Shown here: in pieces, positions 51,963-64,000 of the stretch
How the letters are laid out: each line of letters opens with the position of its first letter
Numbering within the stretch: position 1 is the stretch's first letter
Assembly: GCF_003255815.1 (NCBI RefSeq)
Contig: NC_037670.1
Coordinates: forward strand, 57,856,724-57,920,723
Reading direction: 5' to 3'
From: Theropithecus gelada
Lineage: Eukaryota; Chordata; Mammalia; Primates; Cercopithecidae
Length of the DNA: 64,000 bases
The notes under the pieces: model-generated
What the model saw: the letters and a program-made list of their open reading frames with translations, nothing else
What the model was told of the DNA's origin: nothing
Database searches by the model: none
Translations under genes and position numbers: made by a program

Positions 51963-54051
51963 TGAGCAGGGGACATTGGAGAAAGGACAGGATGCTGGCT
52001 TGGATTCAAAATCCCTCTGTGTGAGAGGACAGACAGCGGTGAGTGTGCTGGGCCTGGCTTCCCTTTCTAGACAGAGCGTGAGTAAGCACCTCCTCTCGGG
52101 CCAGCATTCCGCTTGTCTAATCTCTGTGCTGGGACTTTTGCTTACTCATGTTCAGGGGCTCTCTCTCTACACACGGGCATGCTTTTGAAGTGAATAATAC
52201 CACTTCCCCTCCAAAAGTCTATGGGCCAGGCCGGCACTTGCACCCTGCACCTCCCCTGTGTCCAGGGCATCTGCTTTGCTGCTTGAGGGCTGTGTGCCTC
52301 CTCCAGTGGTGCCTCAGGCCTGCAAGGGAAGGGCAGTGCAGAGCCAGGGTGGCAGGAGCCCCAGCAGAGCAGGCCTCTCCCTTCCCAGCTCGCTGGGGAG
52401 CCAACGGCACCACGGAACCTGGGGTGGGACAGAATGGGGTAGTGGGGGCATAGGGACGATGGGGATTGCATGATTATCACCGAAGGTGAGCTCAGAGACA
52501 TCTGAGGTAGGGGGAGATACAGAATTCCTAAATGGGGTTGGCATCAAAGACCACTGCTGGAAAATTGGCTTCAAAACCTGGCCAGTTGACTTCAGGAAGC
52601 CAGCTCTTTGTTCAAACTCAAGACTGCTCTGTGCTACCTCCCTTCCCCTCTGACTTCATGTTCCTCTTTTTTACTGGAGAGCTGATGAGCACCAGGCAGT
52701 AGAAAGGTGCCAAGGGTTGCTAGGAGGTGTGGACTGCACAGTCCAGCCCAGCCTCCACCGCCCCAGCAAGCTCACTGGGCAACTCACTCTTTCTTCCTCA
52801 GCTTTGCATGAGACAGCTCAGTGCTGTCTGCCAGGGTGCAACTCTTGTCTTCCTAGACAGGCCCTCACAATGGAAGGCAACCCAGCAAGATGATGTGCAG
52901 GTAAAGAGAGGCAGGGCTTCCGGGAGTTCACCTCGCTGGGCGCAGTCCCACCCAGTCTACACACCTTCTCTCCTCTATCTTCTATTCAGCTCAGGCCCGT
53001 GACTCACTCCTTGATGACAAAGGCTGAGTAATATTTCCCATGTGGAGCTGTTTATTTGCTGGTTGAACTGTCGTTCTAGAAGTCATGTGAATACTGAGCA
53101 TGGCTGAGAGGCTCCGTGGCAGGTGGAGTCAGCTACAGAAGTTGCACGATGACCCTTTGGCCAGGCTCACTCCACCCTGCTCTGAGATCCACATCAGGCA
53201 CCAGAAGTTGCTTGTTCTTTTGTTCATTAATTCAACTACAACAAATCTAGTAAAGTAGTGTGAAGGCAGCTGCTAAGGATGAATCAGAAGTACTCACTGC
53301 CCTGAAGGAATACGTGAGTCCTTTGGGAAGGCAACTTTACACATGAAACAGTCACAGGACATCTCAGAGCCATGTAGTGTAGAGGTGTGCTAAAGGAACA
53401 CATGTCAGAAAGAGAAGTCACTCAGCTCGAGATCTGGGACGGAAGCACCAGTATTCCTCATTATCAAGCAAATGAAAACATAATACTTCACATTCAGATT
53501 AGAAGAATACATTGTCTACAAGTGCCAAGTGTTGGGCTTGGTAACTTCACCATACATAAAATACATAGTCCCACCATTTGCCACTAAAAATAAAGTTTCT
53601 TCCATTTCTTTTTTTTAATGCCTTCCCCTTCTCTGGATCATTGCCCAAATTCGAATTGGGGGGTACGAGTTATTATCCTTCCTGGTTTGTTTATAGTTAT
53701 CTGTAAGAACCACATCTTCATTCATTCTTCTTATAGACAAAAATCCAGAAACAGATGTGTAATTTGCAAGGAAATAAAAGATATCTGACTTAAAAATTGG
53801 GACTGGAAATTCTTTTTGCAAATGTTTCTCTGCAGAGAGATTTTGTTTGGCTTCCATGGGGAGGTGCATATTCACCCGTAGCCCAAGATGGTTTAACTGT
53901 TCTTTTAAAATTTTTCTTCAATTTTTACCCATGTTTTTAAAAAAATCAATCTCTACTGCAGAATTGCGATTTAAAGCCGTCTCTATAAACATACACACAT
54001 TTACATTGGTTTACCCATGAACATTAGGAAAAAAGCACAAAAGCCCCTCTT

Positions 54052-54073
54052 TAAAAAAAAAAAAAAAAAAAAA
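54052..54073. repeat. Poly-A run
   Basis: About 22 A residues without an attached element that I can recognise. It is followed by a short gttttgtttt run at about 54142. Confidence 0.9.
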
Positions 54074-57000
54074 GACAACCAAAAATCTAAAGAAAAGAAT
54101 AATCACTAAGACACCAGGAGAAGGCCAGTACACCAGTGTGCTGTTTTGTTTTGTTTTGTTTTTTCTGAAAGCAAAGATGCTCCCTGCGCTTGTCCCTTTG
54201 ACCTCTGCAGCACTGGGCCACAGAATGTCCACGTCTAGCTGCTCTGCTGTTCCACGACAGCTGTTAGCCTGGGAGGCTATGCTGTGTGAATGCCTCTGAA
54301 TGCTGACAGCACGAGGGGTCAGCAGCAGGGACCTCAGAGCATGCTGGGACACCCAAGGGCCTCTGGACTCTTCCCCTGAGGGTCAAACATGCAACTCTCA
54401 GTACTGACAGGAGCAGGACAGCCAGTGAATTGAATTGCTGGGGGGCAGAGGGTGCTCGGTGCCTCTGGAGTAGCACGGGGAGAAGCAGCTTCGGGAGGGA
54501 GTGTCTGAGGGGCTCAAGCCACCCCACCTGTGGTTTCCAAGCCGACCCTAAGGTCTAAGCTCCCACGGGGCTGCTTCAGGCTGGAAGTGTTCCCTGAGTC
54601 ATTGTGATCCTGTCCTCTTTACTGTGGGGAACAGATGAGAAGCAGTAAAAGGAAGAAAAATAATCGTCCTAAAAAATTACTGTCTCAATTTTGCCAATGA
54701 GCAGTCCACTGCTTGCTTTTTCCAAGTTATAGAAACATGTCATGTTGTCAGCAGAACTATGGAGCCAGTAGTTCATATTCACGTCATAAAGTGTTTGAAG
54801 AGTGAAAAAAAAAAAAAAAAAAAGAAGAAGGTGGAAAGCCAGCCCCCGCTGCCAGTTTTGTGGACAGAACCACAGGCAGCTGCACTGTTACTGGCGCATG
54901 TCAGTGGGCACTGGGCTCAGTGGAGTCCACGGTTTGGAACCCTGGTGCCACCCCTATGAAGGCCACATCTTAATCATGTTGGGTCTGTTTTCTTCATTTG
55001 TAAAACAAGGACTCATGTACCTGTGACTCCTGGGAGGGGAGTGAGAGGGGAGACAGTCCCTGGTCAAAGCGCCTGGCCCCTTAGTCAGACTTGAGTCTGA
55101 GTGAGACTGGAGGGGTCACACAGGAGGAATCCTATCCCTCTCTCCAAGCACTCAGAGGTCGCCGGCCTGCCCTCCTGCTCTCACGTTGGGACCTCACCAC
55201 GGAGCGGGGCAGCTGGTGCTGACCACAGCTGACCGGCCTGCCTGGACACAGGGATGTGTCCGCGGCTTGAAAGGAAGGCAGCTGGCCCTGTGTCTAGCAG
55301 GGATGCTGTGCCGGGCACGTACAGCTGAGAATTCCCTTCAGGGAAGCCAGCGTGCTCTCCGAACAGTCTCCACCCCACCCCTGTTCTCTGTCATTTAGAA
55401 AGGGGTCTCGCCGGACCCTCTGTGGTGGTTTTGTAAGCGTGGTTGGATTTGTATGCTCTGTGTGTGTGGGTTTTCATTTAATGCTTGTTTTAAAATGAAC
55501 TATCTTCTCACCTCCTACTTAACTGAAGTCCTCCTTTTAAGTTTCATTTTAAAGTGGGTGAGGGGATGTAGCAGTGTGAAGACAGACCTTGTTCCGGGGG
55601 AGGGCGCAAAGCTTTCCCTTTCCCAGGCTACCCTGTCATCCCAAACTCATTCCTGGGGTCGTTGACAAGGAAAAACTGACTAAAAAATCACTAACGACTA
55701 CCAAGCTAACTCAGTAGAAGCCCCAGCCAAGTTTCTGCCATAGAAGAATCTTAATTTTGGCTCAGGACATTCTCGCAATAGGGCCGTACTCCTGTTTCTA
55801 GAATATATTAGCCCTTCCATGAGGAGAGCTACTAACAGACCAGTTCCTGCACGTAGGCACTTGATGTTAGATGGCTCCCCTGCCTGAAAAAATGAGTCGG
55901 GAATGCTATCCTGAGCTGGCTGTTTACTGCCCCAGGCCTGAGTCTAGAGAAGAGGAAGCCTGAAACAGCGCTTGCCATGTCTCAGAGAAGGGCTCAGCAA
56001 ACCTCCTCTGAATACAACAAGAGAGTAAATGTTTTCAGCTTCACCCATCATATGGTCTCTGTCCCAGTTATTCAACTCTGCTGGGATAGTGTGAACACAG
56101 TCGCAGACCGTAAGCAAATACATACAGTCATGCTCCAATAAAACTTTATTTGCAAAAACAGGCGGCAGGTTGGGTGTGACCCACAGGTTGTGCTTTGCCA
56201 GCCACTGTTTTAGGGAAAGGCCTAGCAGGAGGTCAGGGAATACATGATGAAGAGCCCCTTCATCCTATACTTTCTAGAAGACAGACCTGGTTGGAGTGAT
56301 TCATTTTCCCCCAGGCCAAACTCCAAAAGGATTTTCTTAGTGCTAAGCTCTTCCTATTTCATCATCAGCTAAATAAAGGAATTGAAGTAAGATACGAGGT
56401 CCTGAAACCCGAGAGGGAAATGCAGGGGCTGGGGATTGTTATTTGTGTGTGTTTGTGTGTAGGGCAGTGTTGCAGCTCCGTTCTGGGCACAATTTACTTC
56501 TAGATTGGGATGATCACCCCTACCCCCGCCACTCCCACTGAGGACCCCTGCCTTCCCATACTCTACCAAAATGGCTGTCCACTCCTCCTGGACCATTCTG
56601 AGTGACTAGGAATGTGTGAAGAAGCAATCTACTCTTGTTATTGACAGCCCTATTACATAATTGTTCCTTACGTTGAGCTGAAACCAGTCCCTTGATAATT
56701 TCCTTTGGCTTAACACAGATGCAATGTATTGCTTCTCTACCTTACAGCCCTGCAGATATTTTAAGACAATAATTGTTTCTCATCACGTTTCTCACCCCAT
56801 AGCTTTCCTGCAGATTCCCCGCCTCCACAGCCCTCCTGGGAATTCCACGTGTGTGGCCTCCCCGCACAACTACATCCTCTGCAAAGGCCTCCCCAGCCAG
56901 ATCTGCTTCTTGGCTTCTGTAGTCCCCACGGCTTTCTCTCATGTATGAGCGCTCGCTCACACTTGAGTGCTGAAAGCATTCTATTATTTCACAGCACATT

Positions 57001-59479
57001 TTGTCCTTTAAAGAGATAATATGTCATCTGAGAACGGCACAAACATTTTGTTTTCTTTAGCTTATTATTTTGAAAAATTAGCAAGCAATAAAAAGATAAA
57101 AATTGTTGAATTACTAGAATGCAAGCATGAACATCATATATAAGTTTTCAACAGACATGATTCCCTTTTCTATACAGTGTAATAATGAATACGGCAGTTG
57201 AGTAACGAAAATGGAATCTGTATTCTATCTATTAATAGTAGGGCTGATGGTAAATTGCTCTCAAGTTTGGATGAGGAAGTATTTTTCCTTGCTTTGGTCT
57301 CCCCTAGGTTTTATTTTCCTATCACATCCTACTAGCTTAATAGAATTATATTTGCTATATACTACAGATATAGAATCTTGTTGTAGAAAACCCATTTTCC
57401 AATTGAATATATTTGAGATTTAACTAGAGTGATATTTTCCAAAAACATGGAGTCTGCTAGAATACTAGATAAGAAAATATATCATTGCCATGCTTTGCTT
57501 CATTATTAATTACTATGCAAGAGAATACATACAAATAACTTACATGGGTGAGTCATAGAACACGCTTCGTATATTCTTTAAAACATTCCTACTTTCAACT
57601 TTTCTCTTAGGTTTTCTTTTGCTTATGGAAAACGTTTTGTGTTTCTCTTCTTTCATTAAACTTTCTTAAATAGCTTTCATATTTAAGGGCAATGTCTAAG
57701 GTGAAGCTGCTCCGCCATGATAGTAATTTTAGACCAAATAATATTTCAGTGGATTTCTTTAACTCTTAGTGATAAACTATTTGAATTTCTCCTCCTTGGG
57801 GACAATTAGAAATGAACTACAAGGGGACATGTCAGCTGCTTTGATCAGCAGAAGTGTCTTTCAAATGCAGGCATCGTTGGGTGGTCTAGGAGACTCGTGG
57901 TAATGAAGCGAGAAAAGGAGTGGAGCAGCAGGGCTGGGGCCAAATTCCTGGGTCCAGAAAACCACTATGAATGAATGCTGCTTGTACCCATTATAGGTCT
58001 AAGCACCAATCCAGGCTCAACTGCTCACTCCAGGAGGATGGGAAGCCTTTGTTTTGGTTCCTGTGCCAACTCTGGCTTCTCTGGCTGCCCCACTCAATCT
58101 GACAGAACATGTTGATGGAGCTAAGGTCATTACTGGCTCCTGCAATGCCCCGACCGTGTGAGGTGGCTTCCAGTGGCCTTTCCTAGGGCTGAGAGCAGGG
58201 CCTGGTGAAATGGACATATTATAAGAAGTCTGTAATCTGTAATCTGAAGCAAGCTTTTGTTTTTCTTTTTAAGTTGACTGCCTGGTTATTGAGGCCAGGA
58301 ACCAGAGAAGGGAAAAACTGGAAGTGTGTACTTGTGTCTCAACTGATTCATCCTGAAGTTGTTTATTCTGGCCCACTGTCAAGTCTTTATAAGGGGGGTG
58401 TTGGTGGCAGAAAGGATTGGTCCTAAGGGTTGTATGAGTGCCTTCTACTCAGCTAATTTCTGTGCTGTTGAACAGCCATTCAAAGCGTATTATTTTTCCT
58501 TGAAGCCGAGAAAGTATCTATACAAGCATTCCTTTGAAAGTGCAATTAACTTTTATAACAATTTGTGCTTTAGTTTAAGAATTGCAGATGTTGTGTGGGT
58601 GGTGGGGGGTGAGGGGGTGGGAAGGAGAAGATGAAGGAGTAAGGATATAGATGCCTCCCACTTGGAAAATGTGGTAACACTTCCTTTCGTGGAAAAAACA
58701 CATCGATTTTTAGAATTACTAAAACATTTAGATGGTTGGTGAAACAACTGGGAAGGCCGTGGTGTTTGGTTTGGGGGAGGCTGGACTGGATCATCTCCCA
58801 GCTTCCTCTCCTTCCTAATGAGACCCAGATCTTTGAGACAGGATTATCTGGAATTGTGATTTTATGCTTGGAAACAGTCCAAAGGTTGGGTAGCAGAGCC
58901 CGGCCACTCATCAAAAATGCTAGCTCAATTTGCAAAAGAAATACAAAACTCAAAATGTCACATCACCATCGGGATGTAACTATTGATGTGTGCGGGTCAG
59001 AGGAGCTCTTATTAACTAGACCATACATCAGTTTTCACTAGGAAATGTTTTTCACCATTAGAAATATACTTGCACTGCCCCCAAGTCTATTCCTTATTAT
59101 TTAGTGTTAGTTTGAGGTTAAGTGGGAGTGTTTGGGTTTCACTGAATGTTTGTGGCTATTTCATACTATGGTATGATCCTTAGCAAACTTTCTACCTCAA
59201 AATCCACACTACTTTTTGTATAATGAATATCTCACTCATCCCCGACAAACAAAATAACATTTATAAAATGCTTTATAGTTTGCATTTGCTAATAATCTAG
59301 CGTTTCTAATTCATGTATACCCAGTACTTAAACTATTAACAGAAATCAACCTAATAAGGAAACTATTGAGATTCAGTCCCACTAGAATTCAGTCCCTTTG
59401 TATATGTGTGACTTCTATGAAAGTAGCTAATCAAAGGCAGTGCAGGAACATTTCCCTCCCCGTCACTGGTGTGTGGGGA

Positions 59480-59720
59480 TGAGGTGTGCAGTGGGGGCAC
59501 CTGGCATGGTCTTTGAATGCATGGGTCCCAGCTTCACATGCCTGTGTTTGCACCCAGCTCTGCCAACACTAGTGGGGTCCCCTTGGGCAAATGACTTATC
59601 TTTACTAGCTTCACTGTCCTTGTCTGTTAAATGGGAGTAGAAGAATGCCTCCCTCGTGGTTTGTTGCAAGGATTAAATTGTTAATATTTGCACAACACCC
59701 AGAAGAGCGTCTAGGTCATG
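59480..59720 (+). repeat. MIR SINE remnant
   Basis: Forward MIR order: cagctctgccaacactagtg, ccttgggcaaatgacttatc, ctgtccttgtctgttaaatg, gttgcaaggattaaattgtt. Confidence 0.7.
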
Positions 59721-59749
59721 TAGGTGGTTGCTGTTGTCATCGTCCTTTT

Positions 59750-60250
59750 AGGATTAATGTGTGCAAAAATGAGCAGTCTTGGGACATGGCATTGACTGGA
59801 ACCAATGCTGTTCCTGCCCTCAGGAAGCTTACCATCCAGTGGGGAGACAGACATTCACCGAATCATCACAGCATCGCAACTGTGATTATGCCATGGGGAT
59901 GATCTAAGAGTGCAGAAACCTGACCTGGTCTGAGAGGTTCTCGAGGGGTTCCTTGAGGAAGCAGTTCAGCTGGGCTTCTAAGGACAAGCAGGGCCCCGCC
60001 ACATGTGGGGAAGAGTTGGGGGAAGGGGACCTTCCTGGCAGGGCAGGAGGAGAGGGATTGTGAAAGGCTGCCTGGCTGGACAGAGCCTAGCAGAGATTAA
60101 GCTGAGAGTGTGAGGGGAAGTGGGAGGGAGAGGTTCCTGCTGCAAGGCTTGTAAGGACTTTAGATTTCATTTGAAAGGCACTGAAAAGCCACTGACAGAT
60201 TTCAAACAAGGAGGAACATGTGCAGATGTATGTTTTTAAGAATGCTTCTG
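59750..60250 (+). repeat. Ancient L2-like interspersed repeat
   Basis: Blocks ctcaggaagcttaccatcca, ggggagacagacattcacc, ttccttgaggaagcagttc and gccactgacagatttcaaac follow the order of a common ancient repeat. The family name is tentative. A similar remnant may lie at 63180-63600. Confidence 0.45.
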
Positions 60251-60954
60251 CTTTTTGGAGGGGGTCCTAGATGGCACCCAGAAGTGGGCATGTTTGTGAA
60301 AGCACAATGCGAGGGGCCCTGTAGTGGTGGAGTTGCTCTGGACTTCGCCTGGGTCAATGTCTCATCCTGGCTGTGATGCTGCAAGACATCTCCGTGGGGA
60401 AAGCTGGTACGCTGGATTTCTCTGCATCATTTCTTACAGCTAGTATGTGTGAATCTATACTTTTCTCAAAACAGACAGTTTAATTACATAACTTCTTGAG
60501 ATGTACAAACTGTAGGGCAGAGCTCTTGCAAAGAAACATCATCCTTAGGTATGTATTAGCTTTATGGGAGGAGCTGGCACCCCAAAGCTGGAGCACCCAG
60601 TACTGTTGAAAATAAGCCTGGCTTCTGGCAGTGCCCTGGTGACAGGTGACTCTTTTTCTCTAACTGAGATAAATGGAGTTAGCCACAATAGCTTGTAATT
60701 TTCAAATAGTATGATTTTTTTTTTCTTATAAAGATAGAAGCCATTACTTTTTAAAGCATGTGGTTTCAATGGTGCATACTCGACTTATGACTAAGAATTA
60801 GTTTTCTCAATCCCATGTTGCACCTTTTAGTATTAAATAATCTCCTTCTCCCAACTTAAAACAAAAACACAAAAACAGATCTCACTGCCACGTGGAGAAG
60901 GCCCCATTAGGCCTCCAGGGAGTGTGGAGAGACCCCTAGGAGGCGACAGCAGAG

Positions 60955-61125
60955 CCTGGGATCCCACCACTCAGAGCTCATCTGCAGCACAGCAGCAGGG
61001 GCATCCCTGGGAGCCGGCTGGAAATGCAGCCCGAGCCCATCCCAGATTTGCTGAATCAACATCTGCACTCTATTAAGGTTCCCAGGTGACGCTCATGTAT
61101 GCTGAGCTTTGCAAAACAGTGCACC
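60955..61125. mobile_element. MER5-like (hAT-Charlie) DNA transposon remnant
   Basis: Blocks gcaggggcatccctgggagc, ctggaaatgcagcccgagcc, cagatttgctgaatcaacat and ggttcccaggtgacgctcat match the MER5A-type consensus order as I remember it. Confidence 0.65.
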
Positions 61126-62025
61126 AGGGAGATGGCAGGGTGAAGGGGCACAATGGACCCCCCAACAGCAGTTAAACAGGGTGAATCAACAGACTTGGGG
61201 ATGGCTTAGCTACAGAAAGATAGAAGAGAGTGGCATCAAGCAGTTGTTGACATCTCCAGGTCAGAATCGGGAATGTTCGAGTGGATATGGTAGTAGGAGC
61301 ATCGGAGGCTCAGGTTTACAGACTGTGAGTTTGGTCTGGAGTGAGGCATGTGGGGCAGCCAGCCTGAGATAGTGTCTGGTCTTTCGGTTAGAGGAAATCA
61401 AGGCACCCAATGGATGATCAGAAGGGAACGGATCCTGACTGTTGTCATCTTGGCTGGAATCCAGTTGAATTGCCCCCGAGGGATCCATCCTTTGGGTCAG
61501 TTATGCCCCATCTAAACTTGCAGATGATGATAATGTAGATTTCATGAAAATCCTAAGATCCACAACTATTAGTATAAAGCCCTCTACAGTTTTTCAACCA
61601 TAAGTTGTAATCAAAGAATATCATAAACCCCAGCATGGTTTTTAAATTTGTAATTTTGAAAATCTGAAAATTTAAGAACTGAGTTAAGCAAGTCTCCAAG
61701 CCTTGGCCCAGGTTTGTTCATTTTTCATTTTGAATAATTTAGTCAATTTCATGGCCAAAATACCTCTACAAAAACCTGGTAGAAATTTGAAATATACTGA
61801 TATCAATAAAACATGTTGGAACAAAGGTTTTAGATTTGATTGAGGTAGTATGAAATGTCATAGGGATATTTTCTGCCAATAGCACTGGGAAATATATCAA
61901 GTCTGAACATTTTAAAACCATGACTGATAGGCAGCAAAGTTTTTTCCTATAATTTAAGCTATGGCTTTCTTGTTCATATCCCTATTTCTTTATGCACTTT
62001 CTCTAACTAGACTCTAGAACTACAT

Positions 62026-62286
62026 GCATACATTAATATACACACACTCATCAAGCACACATGTACATTCACACTTTTATGTGCATACACACATGCTTGC
62101 AAACAGATGCATAAAACACACATACAAGTACAGAATACATGCCCACACATGTATACACACTTACTTGCACACACATGCACACACACAAACATCCACACGT
62201 TAATGCACTAACACATTAATGCACACACACATGCATTAATGCAATGCAGGCACATGCAGGCACATACACATGCACACACACACAGA
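62026..62286. repeat. CA-rich alternating purine-pyrimidine tract
   Basis: About 260 bp of irregular CACACA, CATGCA and ACACTTA runs, with taatgcacacacac repeated several times. Such sequence can adopt Z-form DNA. Confidence 0.9.
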
Positions 62287-64000
62287 GCTTTAATTCTAGT
62301 TTGAGTTAAGAAAACTTGCTGCTCTAGTCTTTTATTACTCTCCCCTGCTGCTTGATCCCTCTAGGTTTCTTCTCCTCTAGGCTTTCCCCCTCATAAACTA
62401 TCTCTTAGATTTGAATTGACATTCATATCCGTAAGATGTTGTAGCTCTAGACCTCCTCTTGCAAAGCCTCCTGCAATAAGGCATATGATAAATGTGAGAT
62501 GGAGATCCTCAGGCTGCTGCCCACAATTACTTATGTGCACCAGTAGACTCTGAAGACATTTCATAAGGAGGTGCACTTAGCTATGAAGAAATACATTTCC
62601 TACAGACGCCATACCAAAACGGAAGACCAAAAAAGAGAAAAATATATCCTTTCTGGGACACATAATCTGAAAGAGAGATATGAAGTATTTTTAGTTAAGT
62701 TTTCTTTATATTTATTTGTAAAAGGAATGACATATCAATTACTATAAGCAAGTAAAATTTGCAAATTAATTTCTTAATTGATTGCACAGATATTTGTTTC
62801 AAAGAATGACTCTTTAATCACCTGGCTTTGACCACAATATCACCACAATTCCTCGAGTTAATTTGAAACTTACTAGGTTGCACCAGGAAAGGTTATAATC
62901 ACATATCACATTTTCTTCTCCCAGACACGACATTTAAGATACGACCTGATAAAATAAAGGTAATTAGGTAGATGATTTTCAGTATCTTCTATAGCAAGCC
63001 TGTAGACGAAAAAGGAATTCCTGACCTAGTCTTGTTGATTTTTTTCTTACCACAAACTAGCCTGGTCACCCTTCTAAAATATCCCACCATGGGAATTATT
63101 TTGATGAGATCTTTGCATTGAAGGTTGCACTGTACTAGTGTAAACCACTAATTAATTATTCAATTAATCAATTAATCAGCTATATACTGAATACAAGACA
63201 CTGCACACTGGCCCCAGCACTGAAGGAACTCAGTCAAATGGCAGAAAAGCAAGTCAGCCATTACTCCACAATGTGACAGATGCTGTGGCGGCAATACTCA
63301 CATGACATGGTGGGAAAGAAGTTGAGGCAGCTGCTAATTTTCGGCTAAGAGGGGATGAGGGTCACCTCATCAGACTGAACAACTAAGAAAAGTGTCCCAG
63401 AGGATCTGATGCTTGAGCTGTCCTGTGAAGGATGGCTTGGAGGTGGGCAGAGGAGAAAAGGGGAGAAAGGGGAAAGGGAACAGAGAGTGAGAAGGCACAG
63501 AGAGGGGAGGCCGTAGGAAGAGTCTCACGTCTGTGAGAGAGTGAGGATCCCGTGCAGGTTGGAATAGCTCCTGCCAAAAGTGAGTGGAGCTCAGAAGGGC
63601 AGGAATGCGCAGGCCAGTGGGGGCACGAGGCTGTGCATTTCTTCAGCAGCACACAGCATGGCTGTGTGGTTCCCCCCACTGCTGCCAGCAGCCCAGTGAG
63701 GACACACGCTGCACTGTCCCAGGCATGGACTTTGCAGGTTCGGCAGTAAGAGGGGAGTAAGGGAACACTAATGATGTGACGCTGTGTCATGCAGGCTGGA
63801 CAAAAAGAGGGAGTGAGACCAGAGGGGAGCTGCCAGGTGAAAAATCACATTGCCAAAGGCCAAGGTCAATGGAGGACTCGAGTGCTCCATGAGCAAGGCT
63901 GAAAGTGCTGGGAAGACAGGAGGTCAGAGAGAAATGTGGCCCTGAAGACTGCAGAGGTAGAGCCTTCCCCGTTATGGTGGGGTTGCAGGGGCTCCTAGAG

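Noticed and set aside
54052..54073. Poly-A run as the end of a processed pseudogene
   Set aside because: No coding-like sequence, gene similarity or target-site duplication that I can see upstream or downstream of it.

Overview
The window is vertebrate nuclear DNA from a primate, very probably an Old World monkey such as a macaque, baboon or guenon. The young Alu copies end in the cttgagccaccgcgcccggcc variant and carry the gtggccggatctcagc variant. I associate both with the cercopithecid AluYR subfamilies, not with human AluY. The exact species cannot be read from the sequence.

The only gene I can support is EGFR (ErbB1 receptor tyrosine kinase), on the minus strand. Exons 2 to 20 are all present, in order from right to left (43447 down to 3732), each with GT-AG splice sites. 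They add up to 2381 coding bases, residues 30 to 823 in human precursor numbering, with no frame break. Exon 1 (5' UTR and signal peptide) lies beyond the right edge, and exons 21 to 28 (rest of the kinase and the tail) lie beyond the left edge. The ectodomain differs from the human protein, as I remember it, at eight residues. The transmembrane segment and the visible kinase part show no difference.

Layout: 1-3731 is part of intron 20. 3732-12116 holds exons 20 to 17 (kinase N-lobe and hinge, juxtamembrane, transmembrane). 13875-23071 holds exons 16 to 13 (domain IV). 24221-28981 holds exons 12 to 9 (domain III). 29563-34402 holds exons 8 to 5 (domain II, dimerization arm). 38973-43447 holds exons 4 to 2 (domain I). 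43448-64000 is part of intron 1. The introns carry nine recognisable Alus, old L1, MIR and L2-like pieces, DNA-transposon fossils (MER2, Tigger-like, MER5-like), MaLR-type LTR remnants, three minisatellites and several microsatellites. I found no rRNA, tRNA, CRISPR or prokaryotic-type element.

The points most worth a second look concern alternative EGFR products. The read-through end of exon 10 that makes the soluble p60 form in humans is conserved (Leu-Ser-stop), but a monkey-type Alu with AATAAA repeats sits just after it. The intron 15 region matching the human p110 soluble-EGFR tail is recognisable but carries an in-frame stop about halfway. Exons 14 and 15 total 249 nt with no in-frame stop and are flanked by inverted Alus, an arrangement suited to a circular RNA with an endless reading frame. 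Intron 1 also contains a nearly perfect 46-bp hairpin. No wholly unknown biological system is evident.
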